Below are positions 15,943 to 25,456 of a stretch of 64,000 nucleotides of DNA, one piece after another. Location of the stretch: positions 1,116,001 to 1,180,000 of the forward strand of contig NZ_AP027043.1 in NCBI RefSeq assembly GCF_027924665.1. The letters run 5' to 3'. This stretch comes from Flavobacterium sp. GSB-24. GTDB taxonomy: Bacteria > Bacteroidota > Bacteroidia > Flavobacteriales > Flavobacteriaceae. The notes under the pieces were generated by a model. That model searched no databases, was not told where the DNA came from, and saw only the letters and a list, made by a program, of their open reading frames with translations. Made by a program: the position numbers and the translations under genes. How positions within the stretch are numbered: position 1 is the first letter of the stretch; every line of letters starts with the position of its first letter.

Positions 15943-16965
15943 ATGATGTATAAGAAAATATATATATTGCCCTTATTTCTATTGTTGTTGGTTTCTTGCA
16001 AAAAAGCTGATACAGTTTCAACAACGACTTCTACTGCTTCTGACACTACAAAAATTGCCACAAGTTCTGATCCGCTGCCAAGCTGGAATGATACTCCGTT
16101 GAAAAAAGAAATTATCGATTATGTTACCAAAGTCACCAAAGAAGGAAGCGCCGATTTTATTCCTGTACAAAACAGAATTGCCACTTTTGATAACGACGGA
16201 ACGCTATGGGCTGAAAAACCTTATGTTCAAGAACTATTTGCTTTTTACCGTGTAAAAAAAATGGTGGAAGCCAATCCTTCTTTAGCACAAAAACAGCCGT
16301 TTAAAGCCGTTGTAGAAAAAGACAAATCTTTTTTTGAAAAAGGAGGCGATAAAGCGCTTATCGAATTAGTTGCTGCAACCCATACAGGAATGACCGAAGA
16401 CGAATTTGAAGCTTCTGCCAAAGAGTTCTTTGCCGGAGCCAAATATCCAGGCAAAAACGTTTCTCTAAAGCAAATTAGATACCAGCCTCAGTTAGAACTG
16501 CTGAATTATCTCCGTGCAAACGGTTTTAAAACTTTTATTGTGACCGGAGGAACCATAGAATTAGTCCGTGCGATTTCGGAAGATTTTTACGGAATTCCAA
16601 AAGATCAAGTAGTAGGAACTTCTTTTAAATACAAATTTGATGATGCCGCAAACAGTATAAAAAGAGAACCTGCTTTAGATCAATTTAATGATAAAGAAGG
16701 AAAACCTGTTGGCATACAATTGCATATTGGTCAAAGACCTGTTTTTGCCTGCGGAAACGAAGGCGGCGCTGGTGATCTTGCCATGCTTAGATATTCTCAA
16801 GGAAGTAAATATCCTTCATTCCAAATGATTGTAAATCACAATGATTCTATCAGGGAATATAACTATCAGGAAAAAGATAATTTATCACTAAATACGGCTG
16901 CTAAATATAAGTATCACGTAATAAGTATGAAAGACGACTGGAAAAAGATATTTCCAGACCAATAA
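15943..16965 (+). CDS. HAD-family phosphatase, predicted lipoprotein
   Basis: A hydrolase of the haloacid dehalogenase superfamily that appears to work outside the cytoplasm. The lipobox LLVSC places the lipidated cysteine at residue 19, followed by a Ser/Thr-rich linker. HAD motif I is FDNDGTLW, with D83 as the nucleophile and D85 as the general acid. Motif II is in FIVTGGT, and motif IV is the GDLAML region after FACGNEGG. Overall it resembles SerB-like phosphatases. It follows the sulfatase by 73 bases including a hairpin. Two ATGs are adjacent (15943 and 15946); either could start it. A sulfatase-phosphatase pair suggests removal of charged groups from one imported or surface substrate (inference). 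Confidence 0.82.
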   Translation: MMYKKIYILPLFLLLLVSCKKADTVSTTTSTASDTTKIATSSDPLPSWNDTPLKKEIIDYVTKVTKEGSADFIPVQNRIATFDNDGTLWAEKPYVQELFAFYRVKKMVEANPSLAQKQPFKAVVEKDKSFFEKGGDKALIELVAATHTGMTEDEFEASAKEFFAGAKYPGKNVSLKQIRYQPQLELLNYLRANGFKTFIVTGGTIELVRAISEDFYGIPKDQVVGTSFKYKFDDAANSIKREPALDQFNDKEGKPVGIQLHIGQRPVFACGNEGGAGDLAMLRYSQGSKYPSFQMIVNHNDSIREYNYQEKDNLSLNTAAKYKYHVISMKDDWKKIFPDQ

Positions 16966-17066
16966 TTTGAATTAGTGAAAAGTAAAATGAAACAGCTTTT
17001 AAAGTTGAAAGTTGTTTCATTTGATTTTCTGAGAATGATTACGAAATCCTTTTAAAGTCTCTGATT

Positions 17067-17897
17067 ATGAAATATGTATTAGCAAATAATAGCATCAAAT
17101 TATTCTCTACGGCGGTATTTTTTCTTTTAAATTTCGCTGCATTCGCACAAGAAGAACCTGCAAAACCAGGCTCAAGTGCTCAAGAATTAGCAGATAAATT
17201 AGCCAATCCGGTTGCTAGTTTAATTAGCGTTCCATTACAAAACAATCTTAGTTATGGTATTGGACCATTTAACGGATCAAAATATACTATAAATATACAA
17301 CCCGTAATTCCTTTTAAATTAAGTGATAATTTAAACTTAATTACGCGTTACATCCTTCCAGTAGTTGATCAACGCGATATAACTGGTGAAAACACGCACG
17401 AATTTGGATTAAGTGATGCAACTGTAACAGCCTTTTTCGCACCTAAAACGAAAGGACTTATTTTCGGAATTGGACCAGCGTTTTTAGTACCAACTGCAAC
17501 AGAGAAATTCTTAGGAACAGAAAAATTTGGTGTTGGGCCAAGTGTTTTGGTAATGCATCAAGGCAAAGGACTTTCGGTTGGTTTTATAGCCAATCAAATT
17601 TGGTCTGTCGCGGGCAATGAAGACCGTGCCGATTTCAATAGTTTTTATACACAAATCTTTCTTTCACACAGTTACAAAAGTGGAGCGAGTTTAGGCGTAA
17701 ATGCCGAAATTACTCAAAACTGGGAAGCCAATACTACTTTAATTTCCTTAAATCCATCCATTGGAGCCGTTACCAAATTAGGAGATCAAGTCGTTCAGTT
17801 TGCTGTTATGCCTCTGATACCAATTGTAGGGCCTCATGAAATTAAACCCGATTGGGGATTAAGAGCTGTTGTCGCTTTTGTATTTCCAGGCTCTTAA
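17067..17897 (+). CDS. Outer-membrane barrel protein, MetA-pathway/transporter-like
   Basis: A secreted protein of 276 residues with a signal peptide ending NFAAFAQ. The remainder alternates polar and hydrophobic residues with many aromatic strand ends (YGIGPFNGSKYTINIQPVIP and FKLSDNLNLITRYILPV), typical of a small beta barrel. The sequence resembles the proteins often labelled transporter or neuromedin U-like and the phenol-degradation MetA group, for which no firm biochemistry is known to me. Starting with the conserved PGSSAQELADKLANPVASLI segment, it is a regular neighbour of DUF1254 genes. It may form the outer-membrane channel of this cluster. Confidence 0.7.
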   Translation: MKYVLANNSIKLFSTAVFFLLNFAAFAQEEPAKPGSSAQELADKLANPVASLISVPLQNNLSYGIGPFNGSKYTINIQPVIPFKLSDNLNLITRYILPVVDQRDITGENTHEFGLSDATVTAFFAPKTKGLIFGIGPAFLVPTATEKFLGTEKFGVGPSVLVMHQGKGLSVGFIANQIWSVAGNEDRADFNSFYTQIFLSHSYKSGASLGVNAEITQNWEANTTLISLNPSIGAVTKLGDQVVQFAVMPLIPIVGPHEIKPDWGLRAVVAFVFPGS

Positions 17898-17943
17898 AAG
17901 GCTTCTTCATTTAAGATTATTTCTCATTTAAAAAAGTTATTCC

Positions 17944-19293
17944 ATGAAAAAAGCACTTCTAATTTTAGTTGCAGCAATTCTGTTTGTCAGCTGCAAAAAA
18001 GAAACATCAACTTCAGAAAAATCAACTTCCAATGTAGAAGCAGCAAATGCAGTTCCTTCAGATCAGGATATTGTAGATGCTTATACTTATTTATATGCAA
18101 GATATTTAGTACTGCAACAAGAAAATTATGATATCAATGTCGAGAAAATAGGATACAATAAAATCAAATACAATCCGCTGGGTTCAGCTCAGTTTGTAAA
18201 TCCAAATTTAGATGTCGCTTATCTAGAAGCTTGGATTGCTGTAGATAAGGATCATGCAGTTATTTTAAATGTTCCTAAAATTGAAGGACGTTATTATACC
18301 GCACAATTATTAGACGGCTGGGCCAATGTAATTGTCAATATCAACAACCGTAACTTTCCTAAAACTCCTTACGGGAAATTTGCTTTGGTTTTAAAAGGAT
18401 CAAATCCAACCATTCCTGCAGATGCTGTAAAAATAGAACTGCCGGCAGAAAAAGCAAAAATTCTGGCTCGTGTAGAATTAAAAGGAACTCCAGATATTGC
18501 ACAAAAACTGCAAAAACAATTTACGCTGACAGTTCCTGAAGGAATTAAAATTGCGCCTCCAGTTGCTATTCCAGATTTTACACCCAAAAAACCAATTGGC
18601 GGTGAAATATTTGACAAAGTCGAAGAAGTCCTAAATTCTTATCCTGACGTAATGCCAAAAGGAAAAGAGTATCAGGCCAAAGCAATCGCAATTGGAGAAT
18701 ATCGCAAAAAAGATGACAAAGCCAAAGCCCGTATCGATGAAATTGTTGAAACAAAAGCAATTCCAGGATTTTTAGCTGGAGCAAAAGGCTTTGGAACTCA
18801 AAAAGGAGGCTGGTCAGTATCATACGCGACAGGTAATTTTGGTGATGATATTTTGGCACGTGATATTATTAATTATGGAGGTTTATGGGCTAATAAAATT
18901 GATGAAGCCATTTATTTCATTGGATTAATTGACAGCAATAAACAGCCATTAAGCGGAGATAAAGTTTATGAAATCAGATTTCCAAAAGATGGACTTCCAG
19001 ACAAAGTGGTTAATGCATTTTGGTCAGCAACGGTTTACAGCGTACCTGATTATCGAGTAGTACCTAATAAATTAAAACGCTATAACCTTAATAATGTTTC
19101 GGGTTTAAAGAAAAATCCTGATGGTTCTTTAAGCATTTGGTTAGCTTCTTCATTGCCAAAAGATGCAATCGAAAGCAACTGGCTGCCAACTCCTGCAGGA
19201 AAAGGTTTTTCTATCAACTTTAGAACGTATGTTCCTAAGAAAGAAGTTCAGGATGGTAAATGGTTTCCTGCTCCTATTGAAGAGAAAAAATAG
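17944..19293 (+). CDS. DUF1254/DUF1214 lipoprotein, 449 residues
   Basis: A cell-envelope protein of unknown function. The lipobox LFVSC puts the lipidated cysteine at 17. The DUF1254 part (about residues 40-175) includes DIVDAYTYLYARYLV and NPNLDVAYLEAWIAVDKDHA; the DUF1214 part (about 330-440) includes FPKDGLPDKVVNAFWSATVY and SLSIWLASSLP with the LPTPAGKGFSINFRTY ending. Length is typical for the two-domain type. It is followed by a second, longer DUF1254 gene 28 bases on. The two are clearly diverged from each other, so they are probably not interchangeable. DUF1254 proteins tend to be single-copy or paired in clusters with sulfatases and barrels. Confidence 0.85.
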   Translation: MKKALLILVAAILFVSCKKETSTSEKSTSNVEAANAVPSDQDIVDAYTYLYARYLVLQQENYDINVEKIGYNKIKYNPLGSAQFVNPNLDVAYLEAWIAVDKDHAVILNVPKIEGRYYTAQLLDGWANVIVNINNRNFPKTPYGKFALVLKGSNPTIPADAVKIELPAEKAKILARVELKGTPDIAQKLQKQFTLTVPEGIKIAPPVAIPDFTPKKPIGGEIFDKVEEVLNSYPDVMPKGKEYQAKAIAIGEYRKKDDKAKARIDEIVETKAIPGFLAGAKGFGTQKGGWSVSYATGNFGDDILARDIINYGGLWANKIDEAIYFIGLIDSNKQPLSGDKVYEIRFPKDGLPDKVVNAFWSATVYSVPDYRVVPNKLKRYNLNNVSGLKKNPDGSLSIWLASSLPKDAIESNWLPTPAGKGFSINFRTYVPKKEVQDGKWFPAPIEEKK

Positions 19294-19321
19294 CACTTTT
19301 TAATACTCAAAAACAAAAGTT

Positions 19322-20812
19322 ATGAAAAACAAAAGCCTTATAATACTTGTAGTTTCTATGCTGATTTTAGCTGTTGGATGTGAAAAAAAGACAGTAATAA
19401 ATGAAACGTCACCATCTGACACAACAACAGTTGTGGCTTCTGAGTTTGGAACTCCAGTAAAAATGGATGGCGAACTGCCTTCAAAAGAATCGATTCCGGT
19501 TTTGTTTGATGAAATGGATTTTCAGCAGGCAACCCAATGTTATTTATGGGGATTGCCAATTGTGGCTTTCGCCGAATGGCAGCAAATTCATTACAAAACA
19601 TTTAATGCTACAAGTAATGACCTTGTTTTTTATAATACTTATAATGACCGTTTAGGAATTCTAACAGGAAATGCTACAACGCCTTATATTATGTCATTTA
19701 TTGACCTTGCTGCAAACGGACCAACGGTTATTGAAATGCCCGCAGGACACACAGCAGGCGGGCTTGGAGATTTTTGGCAGCGTGAGCAAGCCGTAATTGG
19801 TGAAATGGGACCTGATAAAGGGAAAGGGGGAAAATACATTTTAGTGCCGCCAACGATGAAAGATTTCAAACCAGCAGGATATTTTATAGTGCCGTGTACG
19901 ACAGTAAATATGTTTTTCGGATTCAGAGCATTAGATCCAGATCCAAAAGCGACTGAAACATTGGTAAAACAAGTAAAAATTTATCCATACGCACAACGCG
20001 CCAATCCAACACCTACAAAAGTGGTAAGTCCGCCGGCAGGAAAAAAATGGTACGGAATTCAGCCAACGGGAATCGCTTATTGGGAACGCCTTCATGCTAT
20101 TTTACAAAACGAACCAGTTGAAGAACGCGATCGTTTTTTCATGGCCTGGCTTAGAAATCTCGGAATCGAAAAAGGCAAACCTTTTACGCCAGACGAACGT
20201 CAGAAGAAAATTTTAATTGCCGCTGCTGCGAAAGGACAACAAATGGCCATGGCAAATTCTTTCAACAAAAGATTCAAAGATGTGAAACACTGGCCGGATA
20301 AAAAATGGGATTATGTAATGATCATCAAAGATCCCTCGCAGCATGCTGATAATTACGACGAATTCTTCGAAAGAACTTCTTATTTCTATGAAGCCGTTAC
20401 ATATTCAAAAGCTATGATTACCAAAATTCCAAATGTCGGTCAGGCGTATTTAGGCTCGTATTATGACAGTGAAGGCAACTGGTTAGACGGCGGTAAAAAT
20501 TACACGCTGAAAGTTCCGGCAAATCCACCTGCAGTCAATTTCTGGTCGATTACGATTTATGATACAGCAACACGATGTTTGATTGATAATCCGCAGAGAA
20601 ATGCTGATTTATCTTCCCGTAAGGATCTGATAAAAAATGCCGATGGCTCTGTTGATTTATATTTTGGACCAAAAGCTCCAGCAGGAAAAGAGAAAAACTG
20701 GGTGCAGACTTTACCAGGAAAACACTGGTTTACTTATATGCGCTTTTATGGACCGACAACAGCTTATTTCGATAAGAGTTGGAAAATGGATGATATTAAA
20801 GAAGTGAAGTAG
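19322..20812 (+). CDS. DUF1254/DUF1214 lipoprotein, 496 residues
   Basis: Second member of the pair, with a lipobox at LAVGC (C20). DUF1254 landmarks include YNDRLGILTGNATTPYI, FIDLAANGPTVIEMPAG, and the DFWQREQAVIGEMGPDKG stretch; DUF1214 features NPPAVNFWSITIYDTATRCL, DGSVDLYFGPKAPAGKEKNW and LPGKHWFTYMRFYGP at the end. The first half of this family is better conserved than in the upstream paralogue, and this is the more canonical DUF1254 protein of the two. It ends 14 bases before the DUF2252 gene, which points to one operon. The function is unknown. Confidence 0.88.
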   Translation: MKNKSLIILVVSMLILAVGCEKKTVINETSPSDTTTVVASEFGTPVKMDGELPSKESIPVLFDEMDFQQATQCYLWGLPIVAFAEWQQIHYKTFNATSNDLVFYNTYNDRLGILTGNATTPYIMSFIDLAANGPTVIEMPAGHTAGGLGDFWQREQAVIGEMGPDKGKGGKYILVPPTMKDFKPAGYFIVPCTTVNMFFGFRALDPDPKATETLVKQVKIYPYAQRANPTPTKVVSPPAGKKWYGIQPTGIAYWERLHAILQNEPVEERDRFFMAWLRNLGIEKGKPFTPDERQKKILIAAAAKGQQMAMANSFNKRFKDVKHWPDKKWDYVMIIKDPSQHADNYDEFFERTSYFYEAVTYSKAMITKIPNVGQAYLGSYYDSEGNWLDGGKNYTLKVPANPPAVNFWSITIYDTATRCLIDNPQRNADLSSRKDLIKNADGSVDLYFGPKAPAGKEKNWVQTLPGKHWFTYMRFYGPTTAYFDKSWKMDDIKEVK

Positions 20813-20826
20813 ATTAAAAACAGATT

Positions 20827-22227
20827 ATGGCTGAAGAATTTGAAAATAGAACTGACACTTCATTTGATGCTGCAGCTTCAAAAGCGGAACGTTTTGAGAA
20901 AGGCGCTGCCATTAGGAAAGTTACGTCCCGTTCGGTTCATCGGCAATTGAATCTCGCAGATGATCGCGAAGATCCTGTAGAGATTCTCATTAAAACAAGT
21001 ATTGGAAGAATCGAAAATCTATTGCCTATTCGATATAGCCGAATGATGGAGTCGCCTTTTGCATTTTTTAGAGGAGCCGCCGCAATTATGGCTGCCGATT
21101 TGGCTCACACGCCCAATACTGGAATTCATTTGCAGCTTTGCGGTGATTGTCATTTGATGAATTTTGGCGGATTTGCAACTCCAGAACGTAAACTGGTCTT
21201 TGATATTAATGATTTTGACGAAACATATCCAGGTCCGTGGGAATGGGATTTGAAAAGACTGGCTGCCAGTTTTGCAATTGCCGGGAGATGGAAAAAATTT
21301 TCGAACAAAACCTGTAAGGAATTTGCATGGAATGTCGCTGATAGTTACAAAAGGCACATGTTGGAATACAGTAAATTATCGGCACTTCAAATTTGGTACG
21401 CGCATATTGACCTGGCAGAATTAATAGAAAAAGGAGAAGACGAAGAAATAAAATCCTTTCAGCAAAAACGAATCAAAAAAGCAGCTGAATATACCGCACA
21501 CGAAAAAGAGTTTGCAAAAATGACTTATCACGAAGGTTCGCGCGCAAGAATAAAAGACGATCCACCTTTAATTTATCATCCAACGGGAGAAGAAGGAAAA
21601 CGAATTTTGAAAGAAGCCGAAATTGTGCACAAACGTTATATCGATTCTCTGCCAGATGATAAAAAGGTGCTTTTAAACCGTTACACTTTACACGATCTAG
21701 CTGTAAAAGTGGTAGGTGTAGGAAGTGTCGGTACAAGCTGCGGTATTAGTTTACTGATGTCGGCAACTGGTGAACCTATTTTTTTACAATTTAAAGAAGC
21801 CCGAAAAAGTGTACTCGAAGAAAATGTAAAAATTAAAAACAAGTATCCGCACGAAGGAGAACGAATTGTAATGGGACAAAAGCTGATGCAGTCTGCCTCG
21901 GATATGTTTTTAGGATGGACAAACGACAGCCAGAACAAGTTTTTTTACATCCGCCAGCTTCGTGATGCCAAAGTAAAACCAGTTCTTGAAATAATGAAAG
22001 AACAAAATATGAATGATTATGCCAAAGCCTGCGGATGGGCACTTGCAAGAGCGCACGCAAGAACAGGCGACCCATCTTTATTATCTGGATATATGGGCAA
22101 AAATGACGAATTCGCCGACGCAATTGCCAAGTTTTCCATTTTATATGCAGATCAAAATGAGTCAGATTACAATAAAATGGTCGAAGCTGTAAAAGCAGGA
22201 AGACTCCCAATTTCGCCAGAGATATAA
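20827..22227 (+). CDS. DUF2252 protein, kinase-like fold
   Basis: A 466-residue cytoplasmic protein (no signal peptide). CGDCHLMNFGG at residues 105-115 resembles the catalytic loop HGDxHxxN of aminoglycoside phosphotransferase-like kinases, and FDINDFDE at 125-132 resembles the metal-binding motif that follows it. The ESPFAFFRGAAAIMAADL segment at 75-92 and a DPSLLSGYMG segment near the C-terminus are family hallmarks. Substrate unknown. It is the only cytoplasmic enzyme of the cluster, and could phosphorylate a product taken up by the envelope proteins; that is an inference from the gene order alone. Confidence 0.85.
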   Translation: MAEEFENRTDTSFDAAASKAERFEKGAAIRKVTSRSVHRQLNLADDREDPVEILIKTSIGRIENLLPIRYSRMMESPFAFFRGAAAIMAADLAHTPNTGIHLQLCGDCHLMNFGGFATPERKLVFDINDFDETYPGPWEWDLKRLAASFAIAGRWKKFSNKTCKEFAWNVADSYKRHMLEYSKLSALQIWYAHIDLAELIEKGEDEEIKSFQQKRIKKAAEYTAHEKEFAKMTYHEGSRARIKDDPPLIYHPTGEEGKRILKEAEIVHKRYIDSLPDDKKVLLNRYTLHDLAVKVVGVGSVGTSCGISLLMSATGEPIFLQFKEARKSVLEENVKIKNKYPHEGERIVMGQKLMQSASDMFLGWTNDSQNKFFYIRQLRDAKVKPVLEIMKEQNMNDYAKACGWALARAHARTGDPSLLSGYMGKNDEFADAIAKFSILYADQNESDYNKMVEAVKAGRLPISPEI

Positions 22228-22316
22228 TTTTTAAATAACTGCATAGAGTAAAATAAATTTGAAATTTATGAATTTAACAAGGAGGAAAAAAAACAAGTAA
22301 GATTTTATTTATTTAA

Positions 22317-22347
22317 TTGAATTATTAAATAAAATGATTTATCTTTG
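22317..22347 (+). promoter_or_regulatory. Promoter before the DUF4136 gene
   Basis: TTG (22317-22319), 20 bases, TATCTTTG (22340-22347) matches the consensus well. The implied leader is about 140 bases. This shows the downstream genes need not belong to the sulfatase operon. Confidence 0.65.
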
Positions 22348-22490
22348 AGAGTAAGCTAAGTAATTGTTTAGTAGATACTTGTGTGTATTTAGGTCGTATT
22401 TAGCCATTCTAAGCCCTTCTATTCAAGATTTTAAGTTTTTAATACATTCTAGTTAAAAATAATTTAATTAACAATTTAAATACTACAAAA

Positions 22491-23066
22491 ATGATTAAAA
22501 GAACAAATCTTCGTATACTCCCAGTATTGTTTTTGGGATTAATTTACAGCTGTTCTCCAACTGTAAAAGTCACATCAGATTATGATCATTCTGCCAACTT
22601 TGGCGAATATAAAACCTTTGCGGTTTATGATTTAAAAGCACAGCAAGGCCAAGTTAATCAACTAAATGTTGATCGTGTAACAAAAGCTATTCGAAACGAA
22701 ATGCTTGCTAAAGGCTTTACAGAATCTAGTAATCCTGATTTAAAAGTAAATGCAGTTTCGATATTAAAAAATAAAACTTCTGTAAGTGCAAACACAGATT
22801 TTTATGGATACGGCGGTATGTATCGTCCGTACGGATATTGGGGCGGCGGCGCTATGATGGGAGGAGCCAATACAACATTCAATACCTACGATTATGTCGA
22901 TGGTTCATTGGTAATTGATATTGTCTCTACTAAAAGTCAAAAACTGCTTTGGCAGGGAATTGGAAATGCTGAAATTGACAGTAAACCAGATAATCCCGAA
23001 GAATTTATAAATGGTGCTATCAAAAAAATACTTGCTGATTTTCCTCCAGGATCAGCTAAAAAGTAA
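22491..23066 (+). CDS. DUF4136 lipoprotein
   Basis: A 191-residue envelope protein of unknown function. The lipobox LIYSC gives the lipidated cysteine at 21. The DUF4136 pattern is clear: VTSDYDHSANFGEYKTFAVYD at about 27-47 (quoted in part), DRVTKAIRNEMLAKGF, SNPDLKVNAVSI, a Gly/Tyr-rich segment (YGGMYRPYGYWGGG), and a C-terminal GSLVIDIVSTKSQKLLWQG followed by KKILADFPP. It has its own consensus promoter. The family is common in Bacteroidetes and Proteobacteria, and no biochemical role is established to my knowledge. Confidence 0.9.
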   Translation: MIKRTNLRILPVLFLGLIYSCSPTVKVTSDYDHSANFGEYKTFAVYDLKAQQGQVNQLNVDRVTKAIRNEMLAKGFTESSNPDLKVNAVSILKNKTSVSANTDFYGYGGMYRPYGYWGGGAMMGGANTTFNTYDYVDGSLVIDIVSTKSQKLLWQGIGNAEIDSKPDNPEEFINGAIKKILADFPPGSAKK

Positions 23067-23177
23067 ATAATCAATAGTACAGCTTTGTGCCTGTCAATTG
23101 AGGCAGGCTCGAAGCTTCTATTTGAATGCTCCCTTTCGCATTTTTAAGAGAAATAATGCTAATTAACCTTAAAAAAA

Positions 23178-24353
23178 ATGATCGATATATTACTTTCACT
23201 CTTCTTTTTTATAGCCACAATTGCAGGTCTGGCTACCTCAATTATGGTGCTTTTTTCCAAAAAAAACTATTCAAAAAGTTTCTTTTTAGGAATGTTTTTG
23301 CTGAGTCTTGCAGTGGTAAGTATTTACAATTTTTATCTGTCTGCCAATACCATTAAAAACTTTCCAGAACTATTCACTATTACAAAATCGTTTATTTTTT
23401 TAGCTGCCCCTTGTTCTTATTTATATGTTAGAAACATTTTATCTCTCAATAAAAGAATCAGGAAATACGATTGGCTTCATTTTCTGCCTTTTGTTATTTA
23501 TTTTGTATTGACACTTTTTGCATACGTTGGAAGTTTTACCAATCTAAAAGCGGCACATTATATTGCAATCAAAATCAAAAATCCATTTTCTATTTTAGCC
23601 TTGACGATTTGGCTGTCCTATGTCTTTTTTCAAACCATGTTGATTTTAAACTATGATCTGAAAAAATTTAAAGGAGATCAATTTCATCGAATTAAAGTAA
23701 TCAACTGGATCAAGATTTACAATCTTATGATTTTGTTTTTATTTTCTGCGCTTTTTGTTCATCACTTTCTGTTAAGAAAAATTGATGTTGTAGACATTTC
23801 CTGCTATTTCTTAATTTCATCAGTTTTGTTTTTTACTGTGGGATGGCTTTATTTCAAACCTCAAATTTTTCATGATGAAGAAGAAACATTCGATTTTATA
23901 AGCGACAATACGGTTGCTGTAAAATCAAAAGAAATCAAGAATAATCTTCTCATAACATATGAGTTAACACCCGAGAAAAAAGAAGATTATTTATTAAAAC
24001 TAGATTATGTTTTAAATGCTAAAAAGCTTTTTTTAAAGAAAGATTTTGTAATCAGAGACTTGTCTGATGAAACAGGAATATCTGTTCACCATTTATCCAA
24101 TTTAATTAATTCTGAATTTGGACTTCATTTTCAGGATTATGTAAACCTCAAAAGGATAGAATATTTTAAAGATAAAATAAACGATCCAGAATGGAAAGAT
24201 TTGTCTCTAGAAGGAATGGCTTGGGATTCTGGTTTTAAATCCCGTACAACCTGTTTTAGAGCATTTATAAAGCATACTGGGAAATCACCATCAGAATATT
24301 TTAAAACCATTAGAATAAATCCTGATCGTACAAGTGCTTACTATTTTAAATAA
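23178..24353 (+). CDS. Membrane-anchored AraC-type transcriptional regulator
   Basis: 391 residues. The first 225 or so contain about seven hydrophobic helices (starting LLSLFFFIATIAGLATSIMV), and the C-terminal 100 form an AraC helix-turn-helix pair: LSDETGISVHHLSNLIN (first HTH) with FQDYVNLKRIEYFKD, and MAWDSGFKSRTTCFRAF (second HTH) followed by HTGKSPSEYFK, the standard AraC ending. This design suggests sensing at the membrane with direct DNA binding. It precedes two outer-membrane protein genes and follows the DUF4136 gene, so either could be a target. It could also control the palindrome-bearing sulfatase promoter, although AraC proteins usually bind direct repeats and not palindromes. 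Confidence 0.88.
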   Translation: MIDILLSLFFFIATIAGLATSIMVLFSKKNYSKSFFLGMFLLSLAVVSIYNFYLSANTIKNFPELFTITKSFIFLAAPCSYLYVRNILSLNKRIRKYDWLHFLPFVIYFVLTLFAYVGSFTNLKAAHYIAIKIKNPFSILALTIWLSYVFFQTMLILNYDLKKFKGDQFHRIKVINWIKIYNLMILFLFSALFVHHFLLRKIDVVDISCYFLISSVLFFTVGWLYFKPQIFHDEEETFDFISDNTVAVKSKEIKNNLLITYELTPEKKEDYLLKLDYVLNAKKLFLKKDFVIRDLSDETGISVHHLSNLINSEFGLHFQDYVNLKRIEYFKDKINDPEWKDLSLEGMAWDSGFKSRTTCFRAFIKHTGKSPSEYFKTIRINPDRTSAYYFK

Positions 24354-24425
24354 GAAATAGCTGTTGTATAAAATCAGTTATGATTAGCGCTCGTAAAGTC
24401 TTAATTAATTTTAAAACATTTCGAT

Positions 24426-25391
24426 ATGAAAGCAAAAATTAGTAATTCGAAAAAAGCATTACAATCAATTTTCACCATTATATCATTAGCCATTTCCTTT
24501 CACAGCACGGCACAATTAAAAGGAGGACATATTCTTGGCGCCATGGGACTTCAATCAGGAACTCAAGCTCCAGAAAATACTTTAGCAGTATATATTCCAG
24601 GTTATATTTATACGGCATCTTCGTTAAGGAATGGTGACGGGGACAAAATTGGCAATCCAGATTTGACTATGTTTATAACTGGGGCAGGAGCCTCTTATGT
24701 AAGCGACTTTAAAATTCTGGGGGCCAATTATGGTGCAACTATTTTATTAGCAGGTGCTTCTAATACTATTCAAGGAAGTTATATCGATTCAAAAAGTGAT
24801 TTTGCGTTTACAGATATGTATGTACAGCCCATTCAGCTGGGCTGGCATAACAAAAGAGCCGATTTTATTTTTACTTACCAAATGTATCTTCCAACAGGAA
24901 AATATGAACTTGGCGGAAGTAATAACAGCGGTTTAGGAATGTTTATGAATGAGTTTTCAGCAGGAACAACTTTGTTCTTTAATGATAAAAAAACATTTCA
25001 TTTTTCAGCATTAGCCTCTTACGAAATTAATGGAAAGAAAAAAGATACCGATATCAAAACAGGTGATATCCTTAGTGTTGAAGGAGGTCTCGGGAAAACT
25101 TTTTATTGTATGAATGCTGAAAAAACAGCACCAAAAGGAATATTAAATGCAGGTTTAATTTATTATTTCCAATACAAAGTTTCTGATGATAAAATTCCAG
25201 TAGGAAGCCTATTGCTTGAGCCAGATAAAGATCATGTCGGCGGACTTGGCGCTGAGATTAATTACCTTCATATTGGCTGTATGACTTCTGCAGGATTGAG
25301 ATGGATTGGAGAAGTTAACGCTGTAAATAGATTTCAAGGAAATACCTTCTTCATTACGCTGGCACATGTTTTCGAGTTCAAGAAAAAGTAA
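24426..25391 (+). CDS. Outer-membrane barrel protein, phenol MetA-degradation type
   Basis: 321 residues with a signal peptide ending FHSTAQ. GGHILGAMGLQSGTQAPENTLAV-type start, the DLTMFITGAGASYVSDFKIL segment, IQPIQLGW and YQMYLPTGKYELGG, and the closing FFITLAHVFEF aromatic strand identify the MetA-pathway barrel group (Pfam Phenol_MetA_deg as I recall). Such barrels are thought to let hydrophobic compounds cross the outer membrane. It is a distant relative in type of the protein at 17067-17897. It lies 72 bases after the AraC regulator and 65 before the next barrel gene, probably one operon. Ligand unknown. Confidence 0.75.
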   Translation: MKAKISNSKKALQSIFTIISLAISFHSTAQLKGGHILGAMGLQSGTQAPENTLAVYIPGYIYTASSLRNGDGDKIGNPDLTMFITGAGASYVSDFKILGANYGATILLAGASNTIQGSYIDSKSDFAFTDMYVQPIQLGWHNKRADFIFTYQMYLPTGKYELGGSNNSGLGMFMNEFSAGTTLFFNDKKTFHFSALASYEINGKKKDTDIKTGDILSVEGGLGKTFYCMNAEKTAPKGILNAGLIYYFQYKVSDDKIPVGSLLLEPDKDHVGGLGAEINYLHIGCMTSAGLRWIGEVNAVNRFQGNTFFITLAHVFEFKKK

Positions 25392-25456
25392 TTAAGAGAT
25401 TTCGGAACTTTAAGAATACGGTAATTTTTAAATGTAAAACGATTCAGCTTCTTTAT

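Noticed and set aside
21833..22210. Minus-strand open frame of 125 residues within the DUF2252 gene
   Set aside because: It overlaps a well-supported gene for its whole length, and its product is rich in leucine, arginine and histidine as expected from antisense of AT-rich coding DNA.
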